NCBI RefSeq assembly: GCF_009834345.1
Contig: NZ_CP035042.1
Span: forward strand, 4,092,001-4,156,000
Direction: 5' to 3'
From: Billgrantia tianxiuensis
GTDB taxonomy: Bacteria; Pseudomonadota; Gammaproteobacteria; Pseudomonadales; Halomonadaceae
Length of the DNA: 64,000 nt
The translations under genes were made by a program, and so were the position numbers. Below the pieces are notes generated by a model. It saw only the letters and a list, made by a program, of their open reading frames with translations, made no database searches and was not told where the DNA came from. Shown here one piece after another: positions 45,841 to 54,301 of the stretch (its first letter is position 1; each line of letters starts with the position of its first letter).

Positions 45841-46179
45841 ATGAAAGCCATATTTGTCGAGCTGCCACCCTTCGAGCGGCACCGTTCCACCTACTTCGAT
45901 GACGCCGCCTTTCGTGCCTTCCAGAATTTCTTGCTTCAGAACCCTGGGGCCGGTGACGTCATCCAAGGAACAGGCGGGCTGCGCAAGGTCCGGTTCAGTG
46001 ATCCCAAGCGGCAGAAGGGAAAGCGGGGCGGTGTTCGCATCATTTACTACTGGTGGCTGGGAGGCTCCCAGTTCTGGCTGTTCACCCTGTACGACAAGGA
46101 TTCACAGGATGACCTCACGACAGCCCAGCGCAAGACCCTGAGACAGCTGCTGGATGCGGAAATCAACGCGAGGACATGA
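45841..46179 (+). CDS. higB: Type II toxin, RelE/HigB family
   Basis: A 112-residue RelE-superfamily toxin. The core is QGTGGLRKVRFSDPKRQKGKRGGVRIIYYWW, with the GGLRKVR and GVRIIYYWW strands of the RNase fold, followed by LFTLYDKDSQDDLTTAQRKTLRQLL. It likely cleaves mRNA on ribosomes. It precedes the antitoxin gene, the HigBA order, and overlaps it by ATGA. The ATG at 45841 is the only one that keeps the N-terminal FVELPPFERHR. Confidence 0.9.
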   Translation: MKAIFVELPPFERHRSTYFDDAAFRAFQNFLLQNPGAGDVIQGTGGLRKVRFSDPKRQKGKRGGVRIIYYWWLGGSQFWLFTLYDKDSQDDLTTAQRKTLRQLLDAEINART

Positions 46180-46496
46180 CCATGGGCCGTAACATTTTTG
46201 ATGAACTCATCGAGGGCTTCGATGCATTGGCAGATGAGCGCCATGGCAAGCGCACGCTACGCTCCCACTCCGTAGAGCTGGCAGAGGTTCCCGACGTCAC
46301 AGCCAGCGAGCTCATCGAGCTGCGGGAGCGGCTGCATATGTCCCGCCCGGTTTTCGCCATGTACCTCCGCACCAACCCAAGGACGCTGGAGAATTGGGAG
46401 CAAGGCCGCGCCAAGCCCAATGCCCAGGCCATGACACTCATCCGGCTGGTCCAGAAGTATCCTGAAACCCTCGAGCATCTCGCTGATCTTGCCTAG
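46176..46496 (+). CDS. higA: Antitoxin, HigA-like (XRE family)
   Basis: A 106-residue Xre-type DNA-binding protein whose helix-turn-helix (ELIELRERLHMSRPVFAMYLRTNPRTLENWEQG) lies near residues 43-75, with an N-terminal toxin-binding part (IFDELIEGFDALADERHG). It neutralises HigB and should repress its own operon. Start at 46176 overlaps the toxin stop by ATGA; a second ATG at 46182 is possible. Confidence 0.9.
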   Translation: MTMGRNIFDELIEGFDALADERHGKRTLRSHSVELAEVPDVTASELIELRERLHMSRPVFAMYLRTNPRTLENWEQGRAKPNAQAMTLIRLVQKYPETLEHLADLA

Positions 46497-46508
46497 TGCA
46501 ATTGAGCG

Positions 46509-47375
46509 CTACGACACCGAAAACCGCACTTCCTCCACCCTCGCCCGGAAGAACGGAAAGTACGCCTCGGTACCGAAGTGGTTTCCCGCCTCGACCTGGG
46601 TGGGCAGGGTGAAGCCTTCGAAGTTTTGGAAGTCGTCCAGGTAGCCGCCGAAGGGCTGGAGCCGCCACTCCTTCTCGGGGTTGGCGTTGCTCCAGCGTTG
46701 GATTTGCACCCAGCGCGGTTGGCCGTTTTCGGCCACGGCGATCTCTATCGCTTGCTCCAGGCTGCCGTGGGTGATGATCGCTCGTACCAGGTTGGGTTCG
46801 CCGGTCTCTTCCCAGCGCACGCCGTGCTGCGGCAGCAGCGCTGCCGGGACCCAGAAGGCGGCTTCCGCCACCGCTCGCCCGAACGAGGCGCGCAGGTGGT
46901 TGTCGTCGCCCCCGGCCCTGGCGACGGGCAGCGTGCCGTTGAGCCAGAAGCGCGTCCAGGAGCGGCCTTCCGCCATGCCGTCCGAGCCGCTCATCTGCAT
47001 CAGGCCGGCGCCGGCCCGTTCGAGGTGCCAGATGAAGCCGTGCGGTGGCGCGAGTAGCTGGCGTGCCCGCATGGGGCGATAGCCGGGTGTTTCCTTACTA
47101 CCCAGGCCGATCTCGCCTGTCATGCGGATCACGCTGACTATATGAAGCGGCGTGCCCGGGGCGATGGTGTAGCGGAAGTAGCGCCGGGCGGCATCGGGCA
47201 GGCCTTCCACCATGGCGGGGTCGAACGCTTCGACGCTGGCGGGCGCCTGGGCTTGCAGCCAGGTCCAGGCCTTTTCCATGGCGCTGTTGTCGGTCAGGCG
47301 CCAGGCCTGCATGGCCAGTACGCCGATGAGTACTAGCGCCAGCAGCAGGGCTATGGCCATTGCCAGGTATGCCAT
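46509..47375 (-). CDS. DUF6544-family membrane-anchored protein
   Basis: A 288-residue protein with one N-terminal transmembrane helix (about residues 2-24) and a large domain similar to DUF6544 (also DUF6920), whose conserved strings are RYFRYTIAPGTP, GFIWHLERAGAG and AYFPFFRARVEEVRF. The function is unknown. A truncated copy at 42789-43300 shares the C-terminal half. Only 12 bp separate its 3' end from the HigA stop on the other strand. Confidence 0.82.
   Translation of the reverse strand: MAYLAMAIALLLALVLIGVLAMQAWRLTDNSAMEKAWTWLQAQAPASVEAFDPAMVEGLPDAARRYFRYTIAPGTPLHIVSVIRMTGEIGLGSKETPGYRPMRARQLLAPPHGFIWHLERAGAGLMQMSGSDGMAEGRSWTRFWLNGTLPVARAGGDDNHLRASFGRAVAEAAFWVPAALLPQHGVRWEETGEPNLVRAIITHGSLEQAIEIAVAENGQPRWVQIQRWSNANPEKEWRLQPFGGYLDDFQNFEGFTLPTQVEAGNHFGTEAYFPFFRARVEEVRFSVS
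46529..46986 (-). repeat. Direct repeat, copy B (3' half of DUF6544 gene)
   Basis: This segment is highly similar to 42815-43296 in the same orientation; the intact gene contains this copy. Recombination between the copies would remove the block holding the potassium channel, DUF4236, RES remnant and HigBA. Confidence 0.8.
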
Positions 47376-47447
47376 TCGCCTGCTCCTTCGCTCCGCTGCC
47401 GTTCCCGTTTCAGCCTTCAGAGAGGGCCACCTTCTCGTAGAATGCGT

Positions 47448-48461
47448 TTAACCGGACACTTTTCGATGATACTCCCGCTTGGCGGCGAGTAGCTGCTGGT
47501 CAGCGCGGACGGCGAGGCTTTCCAGGCTGTCATCGCGGCGCAGGGTGGCAACCCCCACGCTGATCGAGATGGCGGCCAGCTCGTGCGTCTGCTGCTGCAG
47601 TCGCTCGGCGGTGGCACGGGCGTCTTCGTTGCTGCTTTCGGGGAGCAGGATCATGAATTCATCGCCGCCGAAGCGGCCCAGCAGGTCGCTTGCGCGCAAG
47701 GCGCTCTGCAGGCTCGCCGCAACGCGCTTGAGCGCGGCGTCACCTGCGGCATGGCCTTGGGTGTCGTTGACCTGCTTGAAGGCGTCCAGATCGATCATCA
47801 ACACGCTGAGCGAAGTGCCGTAGCGCCGTGCCCGCTCAATTTCGCGCTGGCCCAGGGTCTCGATATGTCGACGGTTGTAGCAGCCGGTCAGGAAGTCGCG
47901 GGTGGCCATCTCCTCGAGCTGGCCGTTGAGCAACCTGAGCTCGCGGTTGGCGTACTGCAATTCAGCGGTACGCTGCTCCACGCGTGCTTCCAGCACCTGA
48001 TTGTGGCGCTCCAGCGCATCCCGGGCCCGGTGCAGTTCGGTCACGTCCTGAGAGATGCCGAACAGGTGAGTGACGCGCTGCGGGGCATCGTCAGCATTGT
48101 GCAGCGGCACGATCAGCGTCAGCCAGTAGCCGTACTGCTCGTTGCCATGCTCGTCGAAGAAGGCGGCATGCTCTTGATAGCGCATCGGCTTGTTCCGCGC
48201 CACGCATTCACGGTAGCGCGCATAGATCGACTCAGCCGTAGCAGCGGGCAAGAATGCCGGCAGCGGCTGGCCCAGGCACTCACGGCCAATGGTGTCGAGC
48301 TGCGCCGGGTTGGCTGCCTCGACCGTGAAGTGTCCGTTATCCTCCACACGTACCAGGAACATGTTCTCGGGGAAGTGATTCCACAGCTCGCGAATCAGCG
48401 GATGCCCCATGAGGGCATCGTGGAAGGATTGCTGCATCTGCTGAGGTGGTTCAACTGTCAT
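47448..48461 (-). CDS. PAS-GGDEF diguanylate cyclase
   Basis: A 337-residue protein with a PAS sensor domain (about residues 15-140, MGHPLIRELWNHFPENMFLVRVED) followed by a helical linker (residues about 135-165) and a GGDEF domain (about 170-335). The catalytic motif is RFGGDEFMILLPES and the inhibitory I-site RxxD is present as RASD, correctly placed before GGDEF. It should make cyclic di-GMP, with product feedback. No membrane segment is seen, so the sensor is cytoplasmic. The start at 48461 is weak in ribosome site but fits the domain start. The stretch upstream in frame lies in the DsbA gene region and is not used. Confidence 0.92.
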   Translation of the reverse strand: MTVEPPQQMQQSFHDALMGHPLIRELWNHFPENMFLVRVEDNGHFTVEAANPAQLDTIGRECLGQPLPAFLPAATAESIYARYRECVARNKPMRYQEHAAFFDEHGNEQYGYWLTLIVPLHNADDAPQRVTHLFGISQDVTELHRARDALERHNQVLEARVEQRTAELQYANRELRLLNGQLEEMATRDFLTGCYNRRHIETLGQREIERARRYGTSLSVLMIDLDAFKQVNDTQGHAAGDAALKRVAASLQSALRASDLLGRFGGDEFMILLPESSNEDARATAERLQQQTHELAAISISVGVATLRRDDSLESLAVRADQQLLAAKREYHRKVSG

Positions 48462-48687
48462 GCGGTCACCCACGGCGAGGTTTACACTACCTTTACAGCA
48501 ACCACCTGACCTGGCAAGTGTCGCCAGCCTATCCGTAGCGGGCTGCCGCACTCGGCACAGAACACCGGTCTCTTTTCCCGGTGGCTTGCGCTTACGATAC
48601 CGTTTCGCTATTCGATGGCTGACATCGTTCAAACACGACCTGGAGATGCTAGGGTACGAGGAAACCCTACCCAATGGCTCCGCGATC

Positions 48688-49329
48688 ATGCCCCACGTCG
48701 ACATCGCCGTGATCTCCGATGCCATCTGCCCATGGTGCTTCATCGGCAAACGCCACCTCGACCTCGCCCTGGCCGAACTGCCCGAGGAGATCAGCGTATC
48801 GGTGGCCTGGCATCCCTTCGAGCTCAACCCCGACATGCCTGCCGGGGGCCTGTCGCGGCGTGAGTACCGCACCGCCAAGTTCGGCTCGTGGGAGCGATCC
48901 CAGGCGCTCGACGCCCAGGTGGAGGCCGCTGCCGCCCAGGCCGGCATCCAGATCCACCACGAGCGCATGACGCGAACGCCCAATACCTTCGATGCCCACC
49001 GGGTGATCTGGCTTGCCGGGGAGCATGGTGTTCAAACAGCCGTGGTCGCAGCACTCTTCCGCAGCTACTTTGTCGAGGGTAAGGACATCGGTGATAGTGC
49101 GGTACTGGCCAAGGCCGCCCGGGACGGCGGGCTGGCGAATATCGACATACCCGCCTTTCTCGCCAGCGACCAAGGCCGCCGCGAGGTCAGAGCCGGCCTC
49201 GACGAGGCGAGGCGCCTGGGCGTGAGCGGTGTGCCCACCTTCATCATCAACGACACTACCGGCCTGTCGGGCGCCCAACCGCCCGAGGCACTGCGCCAGG
49301 CGATTCTCGAGACAGCCGGCATGAGTTGA
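48688..49329 (+). CDS. DsbA-family oxidoreductase (FrnE-like)
   Basis: A 213-residue thioredoxin-fold protein with the active-site ICPWCFIGKRHLDLAL near residue 13 and the cis-proline loop GVSGVPTFIIND near 180. No signal peptide is seen, so it is cytoplasmic as are other FrnE proteins, which act in oxidative stress or as disulfide isomerases. The start at 48688 has no clear ribosome site, and an in-frame ATG at 48646 is another option. It is divergent from the diguanylate cyclase gene. Confidence 0.85.
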   Translation: MPHVDIAVISDAICPWCFIGKRHLDLALAELPEEISVSVAWHPFELNPDMPAGGLSRREYRTAKFGSWERSQALDAQVEAAAAQAGIQIHHERMTRTPNTFDAHRVIWLAGEHGVQTAVVAALFRSYFVEGKDIGDSAVLAKAARDGGLANIDIPAFLASDQGRREVRAGLDEARRLGVSGVPTFIINDTTGLSGAQPPEALRQAILETAGMS

Positions 49330-49511
49330 AGGCCCGCCTACCTCGAGTCTCTGCCTTCCACGGTCACTCTGCCAATGTGGTTGGTGCCGCTCTGGTGTCT
49401 CAGCAGGGCTTCACCGTCGAGGGTGGGGCGCATGTGGCGCAAGATGCCGGCATGTACCGGGCCTGAAGGGATCGGCCAGCTCTGGAGACGAGGCCAGGCT
49501 ATCGGTAAAGA

Positions 49512-49916
49512 TCAGCGCTTCGGCGCGCCTTGCGGATAACAGGGCAGCCCGTCTTCGAACTCGAACCACTCGGCCTTGGACGAGACCCAAGCGTGGTAGC
49601 GTTTGCTGGGCGTTATCGGCGTATCCAGCGTGCCCAGCCGCAGCCGCTTGGCCTCGGGCAGGTCGTCGCGGGCGCTGTAGAGTGGGCTGCCGCACTCGGC
49701 GCAGAACACCCTCACCTTGCCCGGCGTGGCGCGATACTCCTTGAGGTACTCCGCGCCTCGGGTGATGGAAAAGTCGGCCGAGCGGATGGGCGCCACGGCA
49801 ACGAAGGCCGAGCCCTGGGCCTTCTGGCACTGCTTGCAGTGGCACATCGAGACCTCATCGATCTCGCCGCGGTACTCGTATTCCACCTTGCCGCATAGGC
49901 AGCTTCCCTGGTGCAT
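49512..49916 (-). CDS. GFA-family (CENP-V/GFA) zinc-binding protein
   Basis: A 134-residue protein of the glutathione-dependent formaldehyde-activating (GFA) family. The zinc ligands are visible as SCLCGKVEY, CHCKQCQKAQGS and CAECGSPLY, and the family ending LGTLDTP is present. Members bind zinc and some act on S-hydroxymethyl glutathione; most are uncharacterised. A second member is at 60204. About 180 bp of spacer separates it from the end of the DsbA gene; no gene is clear there. Confidence 0.88.
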   Translation of the reverse strand: MHQGSCLCGKVEYEYRGEIDEVSMCHCKQCQKAQGSAFVAVAPIRSADFSITRGAEYLKEYRATPGKVRVFCAECGSPLYSARDDLPEAKRLRLGTLDTPITPSKRYHAWVSSKAEWFEFEDGLPCYPQGAPKR

Positions 49917-50059
49917 CGGCGTCTTCTCCCGGGTGGCGTTTTCGCTATCTTGGCCTGTTTACGACCGAAGCACACGCCCCGCTGGGCCGGGGCGAGCCAA
50001 ACGGCGGCATGCGCTGAGTGATCGAAGCCTATCCGGTCATCGGATCCTGACGGACTGCT

Positions 50060-50371
50060 TCAACCTAAGGTGTGTACCAGTGCGAAGTAGAGCGTCAGGC
50101 CTAGCACGGCGGTGCCAATCAGACCCAAAAGATTGAGTAGGGCAATGGCACCGACCACCGCCAGGGATATCAATGCCGGAACCGGTTCGCGCACCATTTC
50201 ACTATATGCAATGTAGACGGCGAAGTTGATGAATACCGCCGCCGGCAGCAGACGTTCGAAATAGCGCTGTGTCTGTGTATCGATTCGCAGTGAGATGAAC
50301 GTCGGTGCGATGCGAACCAGACAGCTGGTGGTGAATAGCGCGGCAATCGCCACCAGTACGGATTCGCTCAC
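50060..50371 (-). CDS. azlD: AzlD-family branched-chain amino acid export subunit
   Basis: A 103-residue membrane protein with four hydrophobic segments of the AzlD type (TSCLVRIAPTFI near 18, then LLPAAVFINFAVYIAY and GAIALLNLLGLIGTAVLG). It starts at GTG 50371, which overlaps the AzlC stop in GTGA. With AzlC it forms an exporter of branched-chain amino acids or related compounds. Confidence 0.85.
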   Translation of the reverse strand: MSESVLVAIAALFTTSCLVRIAPTFISLRIDTQTQRYFERLLPAAVFINFAVYIAYSEMVREPVPALISLAVVGAIALLNLLGLIGTAVLGLTLYFALVHTLG

Positions 50372-51099
50372 GACCACGCTCTCCCCAAAATAAAAGTCGC
50401 GAGCAGCACGCTCGGAATCCAGAAGTACACCGGCCCGAGCCACAGAATGAACAGCAGTGCCAGACCTGCGCTCACTCCGGCCGCGGCCAGTAGCGCCCCC
50501 CTTCGTTGCCCTTGATGCCACAGCCGAACTCGCAGCTGTACAGCCGACAGGTACATCAGCACCACACTGGCGGGATACCCCAGGTTTACCTCCGACCCAA
50601 GCCAGGCAGCCGGCATGGCCTGCCCCAGCAGCGCGCCAATCAGCCCAGCCAATACCCAGGCGGTGAAAATGATGAGCCGGATCCACCTCACGCTGGCGGC
50701 GTTATCCCGCTCATGCTCCGTGGCGTACGCTTCGTCTCCCAGCATGTGGGCCAGGCAGGCTCGCATGCCAGCCCCCGATGGCAACCGCTTGGCAGAGATA
50801 TAGGCGATTGGCAGATAACGGCTATTGATCGAGGCGGTGACCAGCAGCATGGTGAAAAAGCCAGCGCCGGCATCGGCAAGTGGCAGCAAGGCAAACTGGC
50901 CACTTCCGGAGAATCCCAAGAGGCTGATGGCCACGACCTCGAGCAGTGACCAGTCGAAGCGAACGGCCAGCACGCCGAACAGCATGCTGACCGGCACAAC
51001 CGCGATTGCCGCTGGTGCCACTCGCCGCAGCACGGCGACTCTGCTGTTGCCACCGGACGGTGCCGCCCTCTCATCCATGGCCGGTTGCGCATCATTCAT
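50368..51099 (-). CDS. azlC: AzlC-family branched-chain amino acid export permease
   Basis: A 243-residue membrane protein with about seven hydrophobic segments and AzlC features such as LGFSGSGQFALLPL, SINSRYLPIAYISAKRL and LGDEAYATEHE. It is the large part of the AzlCD exporter, inner membrane. The gene lies 103 bp after an AraC regulator on the same strand, which probably controls it. Confidence 0.92.
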   Translation of the reverse strand: MNDAQPAMDERAAPSGGNSRVAVLRRVAPAAIAVVPVSMLFGVLAVRFDWSLLEVVAISLLGFSGSGQFALLPLADAGAGFFTMLLVTASINSRYLPIAYISAKRLPSGAGMRACLAHMLGDEAYATEHERDNAASVRWIRLIIFTAWVLAGLIGALLGQAMPAAWLGSEVNLGYPASVVLMYLSAVQLRVRLWHQGQRRGALLAAAGVSAGLALLFILWLGPVYFWIPSVLLATFILGRAWS

Positions 51100-51202
51100 C
51101 GTTCACTCGCCATTGCGTCACGTGAGGGCGAGTCTAGAGAGAGGACTTAACATGCGTCTTGTAAGATCGTGCAGGTTTGCCGTGGTCGCGTTGCGGGAGC
51201 GA

Positions 51203-52024
51203 TCAGGTGGGAGCGACCGTTCCGTGGCAGCGCAGCATTCGCAGCCAGCGCGCCGGCGTAATGCCATATGCCCGGCAGAAATGATGGGTCATGTGGCTCT
51301 GGTCGGAGAAGCCGGCAATCAGGGCGGCCTCTGTCAGCGTCTGCCCTGCGACGATCAATGAGCGCACATGATCCAGGCGGCGCATGGTCAGGTAGCGGTA
51401 GGGGCTGGTGCCATAGAGTGCCCGAAAATCACGCGATAGGCACCAGCGGTCGCGTCCGCTGGCCTGTTCGAGTTCTTCGAGGGTGATGGTGCTGTCCAGC
51501 GCGCTGTGAATGTATTCGCGAGCGCGCTCTGCGGCCTGATAATCCAGCGCCTTTCGCCCACGCCGCGCTCCTGCCACCAGGGCCAATGCCTGGGCCAGGT
51601 CATAGATGGCGTCGTCTTCCTCAAGAGGATCAATTGTGCACTCCATGCCCTGCATGAGGGTCTGGGTGGCCGCGTACAGCCGCGGATCACGGGAGATGCC
51701 TTCGGGTATGAACGGCAGCGGCTTGCCGCCGAGAGCTTGCTGCAGCAAGGCTGGCTCGATATACAAGATACGGTAGTGGAAGCCGGCATTGGTTCCCGCC
51801 TCACCGTCGTGCAGTTCGTCCGGGTGCAGCACGATGGTCCCGCCCGGCAAACTGTGGCGCATGCTGTTGCGATAATGAAAGCAGTGCACCCCAGCCAGCG
51901 TCCGGCCAATGGCATAGGTGTCATGGCGGTGTGGCTCAAAGCCATATCCACCGAAGAATGCTTCCATGCGCTCCAGCTTCGCGGATGGTGGAGCACGTAA
52001 CGCCCAGTCCTGGTTGCCGTTCAT
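51203..52024 (-). CDS. AraC-family regulator upstream of azlCD
   Basis: A 273-residue regulator with an N-terminal cupin-like AraC-binding domain (FGGYGFEPHRHDTYAIGRTL near 30, GGTIVLHPDELHDGEAG near 62) and C-terminal double helix-turn-helix (LDSTITLEELEQASGRDRW to FSDQSHMTHHFCRAYGITP). The arrangement is like that of the AraC protein at 61288, which sits upstream of a LysE-type exporter gene. The start at 52024 is preferred over 52039 because GGGA lies seven bases upstream. It likely senses an amino acid and activates azlCD. Confidence 0.9.
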   Translation of the reverse strand: MNGNQDWALRAPPSAKLERMEAFFGGYGFEPHRHDTYAIGRTLAGVHCFHYRNSMRHSLPGGTIVLHPDELHDGEAGTNAGFHYRILYIEPALLQQALGGKPLPFIPEGISRDPRLYAATQTLMQGMECTIDPLEEDDAIYDLAQALALVAGARRGRKALDYQAAERAREYIHSALDSTITLEELEQASGRDRWCLSRDFRALYGTSPYRYLTMRRLDHVRSLIVAGQTLTEAALIAGFSDQSHMTHHFCRAYGITPARWLRMLRCHGTVAPT

Positions 52025-52142
52025 TTGTCTTCCCTGCATTGCTGCGGCGCTGATTGGCTTTTGGACATGTTAATGCGATGCCGAGATGATCGACACCTAG
52101 CCGCCTATTACTGTGGCCTCTGTATCAAGGCGGTACACTGAC

Positions 52143-52916
52143 ATGAAGTCCCTTATGGCAAGGCAAACCGCATCGATGAACGATTTCTCACCTTCTGCCC
52201 CCCGTGCCGCGGATTGCGGCGCACCCACGCTGACAGCACTGGGCGGCCACCAGGTTCTTTTCGCCATGGCCGCCGAGGCCGAGTACGGGCCTCATCTCAA
52301 GCAGCGTTTTATTCCGATCATGACCGGCGTCGGCCCGGTGGAGGCGGCAGTGGAACTCACCGCGGCCCTGGCAGCTCTTGCTCAGCAGGGACGCCTGCCG
52401 GATCTGGTGGTGTCGCTGGGCTCAGCGGGCAGCCGGGTGCTCGAGCAGACCGAGATCTATCAGGCGACGTCCGTTGCCTACCGCGACATGGACGCCTCAC
52501 CGCTGGGCTTCGAGAAGGGCACCACGCCCTTTCTCGACCTTCCGGCGATCGTTCCCCTGCCACTACGCATTCCCGGCATTCGTGAAGCGACGCTCTCGAC
52601 CGGGGCTAATATCGTCTCGGGCGAGGCCTATTCCGCCATCGCCGCCGAGATGGTGGACATGGAGAGCTACGCCTGCCTGCGCGCCTGCACCCGCTTCGAT
52701 GTTCCGCTGGTGGTGCTGCGCGGCATCTCGGACGGCAAGGCGGAGCTACACCACGTCGACGACTGGACGGAGTACCTCCACGTCATCGACGAGAAGCTGG
52801 CCGCCGCCCTGGACCGGCTCGGCGAGGCGCTGGCCGGGGGCTGTTGGATCGCTGACGCTCATGGGTGGCCGGGTCAGGGAGTGTCCGACGCGGCTTCGCC
52901 CCCTTCCGGGCCATAG
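52143..52916 (+). CDS. 5'-methylthioadenosine/S-adenosylhomocysteine nucleosidase family protein
   Basis: A nucleoside phosphorylase-fold protein (about 257 residues from this start) with MTAN features: ITGVGPVEAA-type stretch (MTGVGPVEAAVEL near 60), LVVSLGSAGSRVLE, SGEAYSA, and the purine-site MVDMESYACLRAC with the catalytic Glu and Asp nearby (LRGISDGKAELHHVDDW). It would cleave methylthioadenosine, S-adenosylhomocysteine or 5'-deoxyadenosine. The start is not sure: ATG codons at 52143, 52155 and 52176 all fit. Its 3' end overlaps the convergent cupin gene by 43 bp. There is a weak C-terminal extension compared with E. coli Pfs. Confidence 0.85.
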   Translation: MKSLMARQTASMNDFSPSAPRAADCGAPTLTALGGHQVLFAMAAEAEYGPHLKQRFIPIMTGVGPVEAAVELTAALAALAQQGRLPDLVVSLGSAGSRVLEQTEIYQATSVAYRDMDASPLGFEKGTTPFLDLPAIVPLPLRIPGIREATLSTGANIVSGEAYSAIAAEMVDMESYACLRACTRFDVPLVVLRGISDGKAELHHVDDWTEYLHVIDEKLAAALDRLGEALAGGCWIADAHGWPGQGVSDAASPPSGP

Positions 52917-53215
52917 AAGAACACCCAGGTGGCGAAGTCGTCGGTGAAGTCTTCGAACCGGTGGACGACGCCCGCCGGCACGAACAGCACCTCACCGGCC
53001 TCGAAGGGCTGTCGGGTGTCACCGTTGACGAAATGGCCCGAGCCGGAGATGACGACATACACCTCGTCTCGGGTATGCGGCATTTGCCGGTCCACGCCTT
53101 CCGGCTTGTAGATCTCGACCTGGAGCGAGCCGTGTCGGAACACCTCGGCAAAGGGCACACCGTTATTGTCCTGCAGCTTCTTCAATGCCGCCGGTGGGAT
53201 CAGGCGCTCCATCAT
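52874..53215 (-). CDS. Cupin-domain protein
   Basis: A 113-residue single-domain cupin with the two motif halves HTRDEVYVVISGSGHFVNGD (residues near 47-66) and FVPAGVVHRFEDF (near 78), giving likely metal-binding histidines and a glutamate. The role is unknown; small cupins of this type bind metal and may act as dioxygenases or sensors. The stop lies inside the end of the convergent nucleosidase gene. Confidence 0.88.
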   Translation of the reverse strand: MMERLIPPAALKKLQDNNGVPFAEVFRHGSLQVEIYKPEGVDRQMPHTRDEVYVVISGSGHFVNGDTRQPFEAGEVLFVPAGVVHRFEDFTDDFATWVFFYGPEGGEAASDTP

Positions 53216-53256
53216 GGTCTCTCCACGGTAGATTTAAAGGTCCATGCTGGTCTGGC

Positions 53257-53691
53257 TTAGACCAGGTGCGGCTCGAGCCAGCGCTTGAGCTGTGAGCCCT
53301 GCAACACCCCGGCCTGGCGGGCGACCTCACGCCCCTGCTTGAACACGATCAGCGTGGGAATGCTGCGAATGCCGAAGCGCCCGGCCAGGGCCTGTTCCGC
53401 CTCGGTGTCGAGCTTGGCGAAGCGGATGCGCGGCTCCAGCTCGGCGGCGGTCTGGGAAAAGATCGGCGCCATCATCTTGCAGGGTCCGCACCAGCCGGCC
53501 CAGAAGTCCACCACCACCGGCAGCTCGCTGCGCTCGATCAACGCCGCGTAGTTGGCGCCGGTGAGTTCCAGGGGTGCCCCGGTGAACATTGGCTGCTTGC
53601 ACTTGCCGCAGCGCGAAGCGGCCAGGCGCGCCGTAGCCACGCGGTTGATGGCCAGGCAGTGGGGGCAGGCCAGATGCAGGGAGTCGGACAT
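53257..53691 (-). CDS. trxC: Thioredoxin TrxC (thioredoxin 2)
   Basis: A 144-residue thioredoxin with the zinc-binding N-terminal extension (CPHC near 9 and CGKC near 28) that defines TrxC, and the active site WAGWCGPCKMMAP near 63. The GIRSIPTLIVF cis-proline loop follows. It reduces protein disulfides in the cytoplasm, and in E. coli is induced by peroxide through OxyR. The ATG at 53691 is clear. Confidence 0.95.
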   Translation of the reverse strand: MSDSLHLACPHCLAINRVATARLAASRCGKCKQPMFTGAPLELTGANYAALIERSELPVVVDFWAGWCGPCKMMAPIFSQTAAELEPRIRFAKLDTEAEQALAGRFGIRSIPTLIVFKQGREVARQAGVLQGSQLKRWLEPHLV

Positions 53692-53819
53692 GGCTGGGCT
53701 CCAGAATGAATGACAACTGACAGAACTATGGAGGCCTTCGGGACGAAAGCAAAGCCAGGCGCAGTCAGGTAGGCACGTGCCGATGAGCCGAAAAAGCGGA
53801 ATATTCGACTCACTTGCTG

Positions 53820-53844
53820 AGCCGAATAGATGGGCGATTCGGCT
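53820..53844. repeat. Inverted repeat upstream of hipBA
   Basis: AGCCGAAT (53820-53827) and ATTCGGCT (53837-53844) are perfect 8-bp arms about 120 bp before hipB. It may be a terminator-like or regulatory structure; no T run follows. Confidence 0.4.
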
Positions 53845-53944
53845 GACGGTTCAAGCGAGGCTCATGGTGGGCATTGGCGGCTCCGGGTAGCTTAGTGGCA
53901 CCCGGCAGCCTAAACCGACATTAAAATGTCGATAGCGCTTACAA

Positions 53945-53962
53945 CCGATACTATACTATCGG
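53945..53962 (+). promoter_or_regulatory. Candidate HipB operator before hipB
   Basis: CCGATA and TATCGG flank CTATAC to make an 18-bp palindrome ending one base before the hipB ATG. A related half site TCGATAG lies at about 53929. HipB-type repressors bind TATCC-N8-GGATA-like palindromes, so this is probably the autoregulatory operator. Confidence 0.6.
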
Positions 53963-53963
53963 C

Positions 53964-54301
53964 ATGAAAACGAGACACGTCACCCTCAGCCCCCAAGCCT
54001 CCCTCTCGCTTCGCCTGTTCGCCGGGTTGATCGAGGAGGGGCGGCTACGCAAGGGTTGGACCCGGGACGAACTCGCCGAGCGGGTGGGCGTTGGTGTGGT
54101 CACGATCCGCCAGATCGCCAAGGGTTCCCCCGGGTAGCCATCGGCACCTACTTCGAAGCAGCTACGCTGGTCGGCGTATCGCTGTTCACCGATGATTCTG
54201 ACACCCTGAAACGCGAGTACACCACCCAGTTGGAACGGCTGTCACTCTTGCCCAAGCGTGCCTACCGCCAGCCGCGAGAGCCTCTCGACGATGACTTCTA
54301 G
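53964..54301 (+). pseudogene. hipB: HipB-like antitoxin, interrupted by one frameshift
   Basis: The first frame encodes an N-terminal Xre-type DNA-binding domain (LFAGLIEEGRLRKGWTRDELAERVGVGVVTIRQI), then stops after GSPG. The following frame continues PRVAIGTYFEAATLVGVSLF and ends LDDDF at 54301. Adding one C to CCCCC at 54127-54131 restores a 112-residue protein. Both halves are well conserved and it overlaps the hipA start by 11 bp. The antitoxin should neutralise HipA and repress the operon through the palindrome before the ATG. With an intact hipA beside it, a true loss is unlikely. Confidence 0.82.

Noticed and set aside
49347-49500. Minus-strand peptide resembling a conserved protein C-terminus after the GFA gene
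   Set aside because: An open frame without start codon or family match; too short to support.
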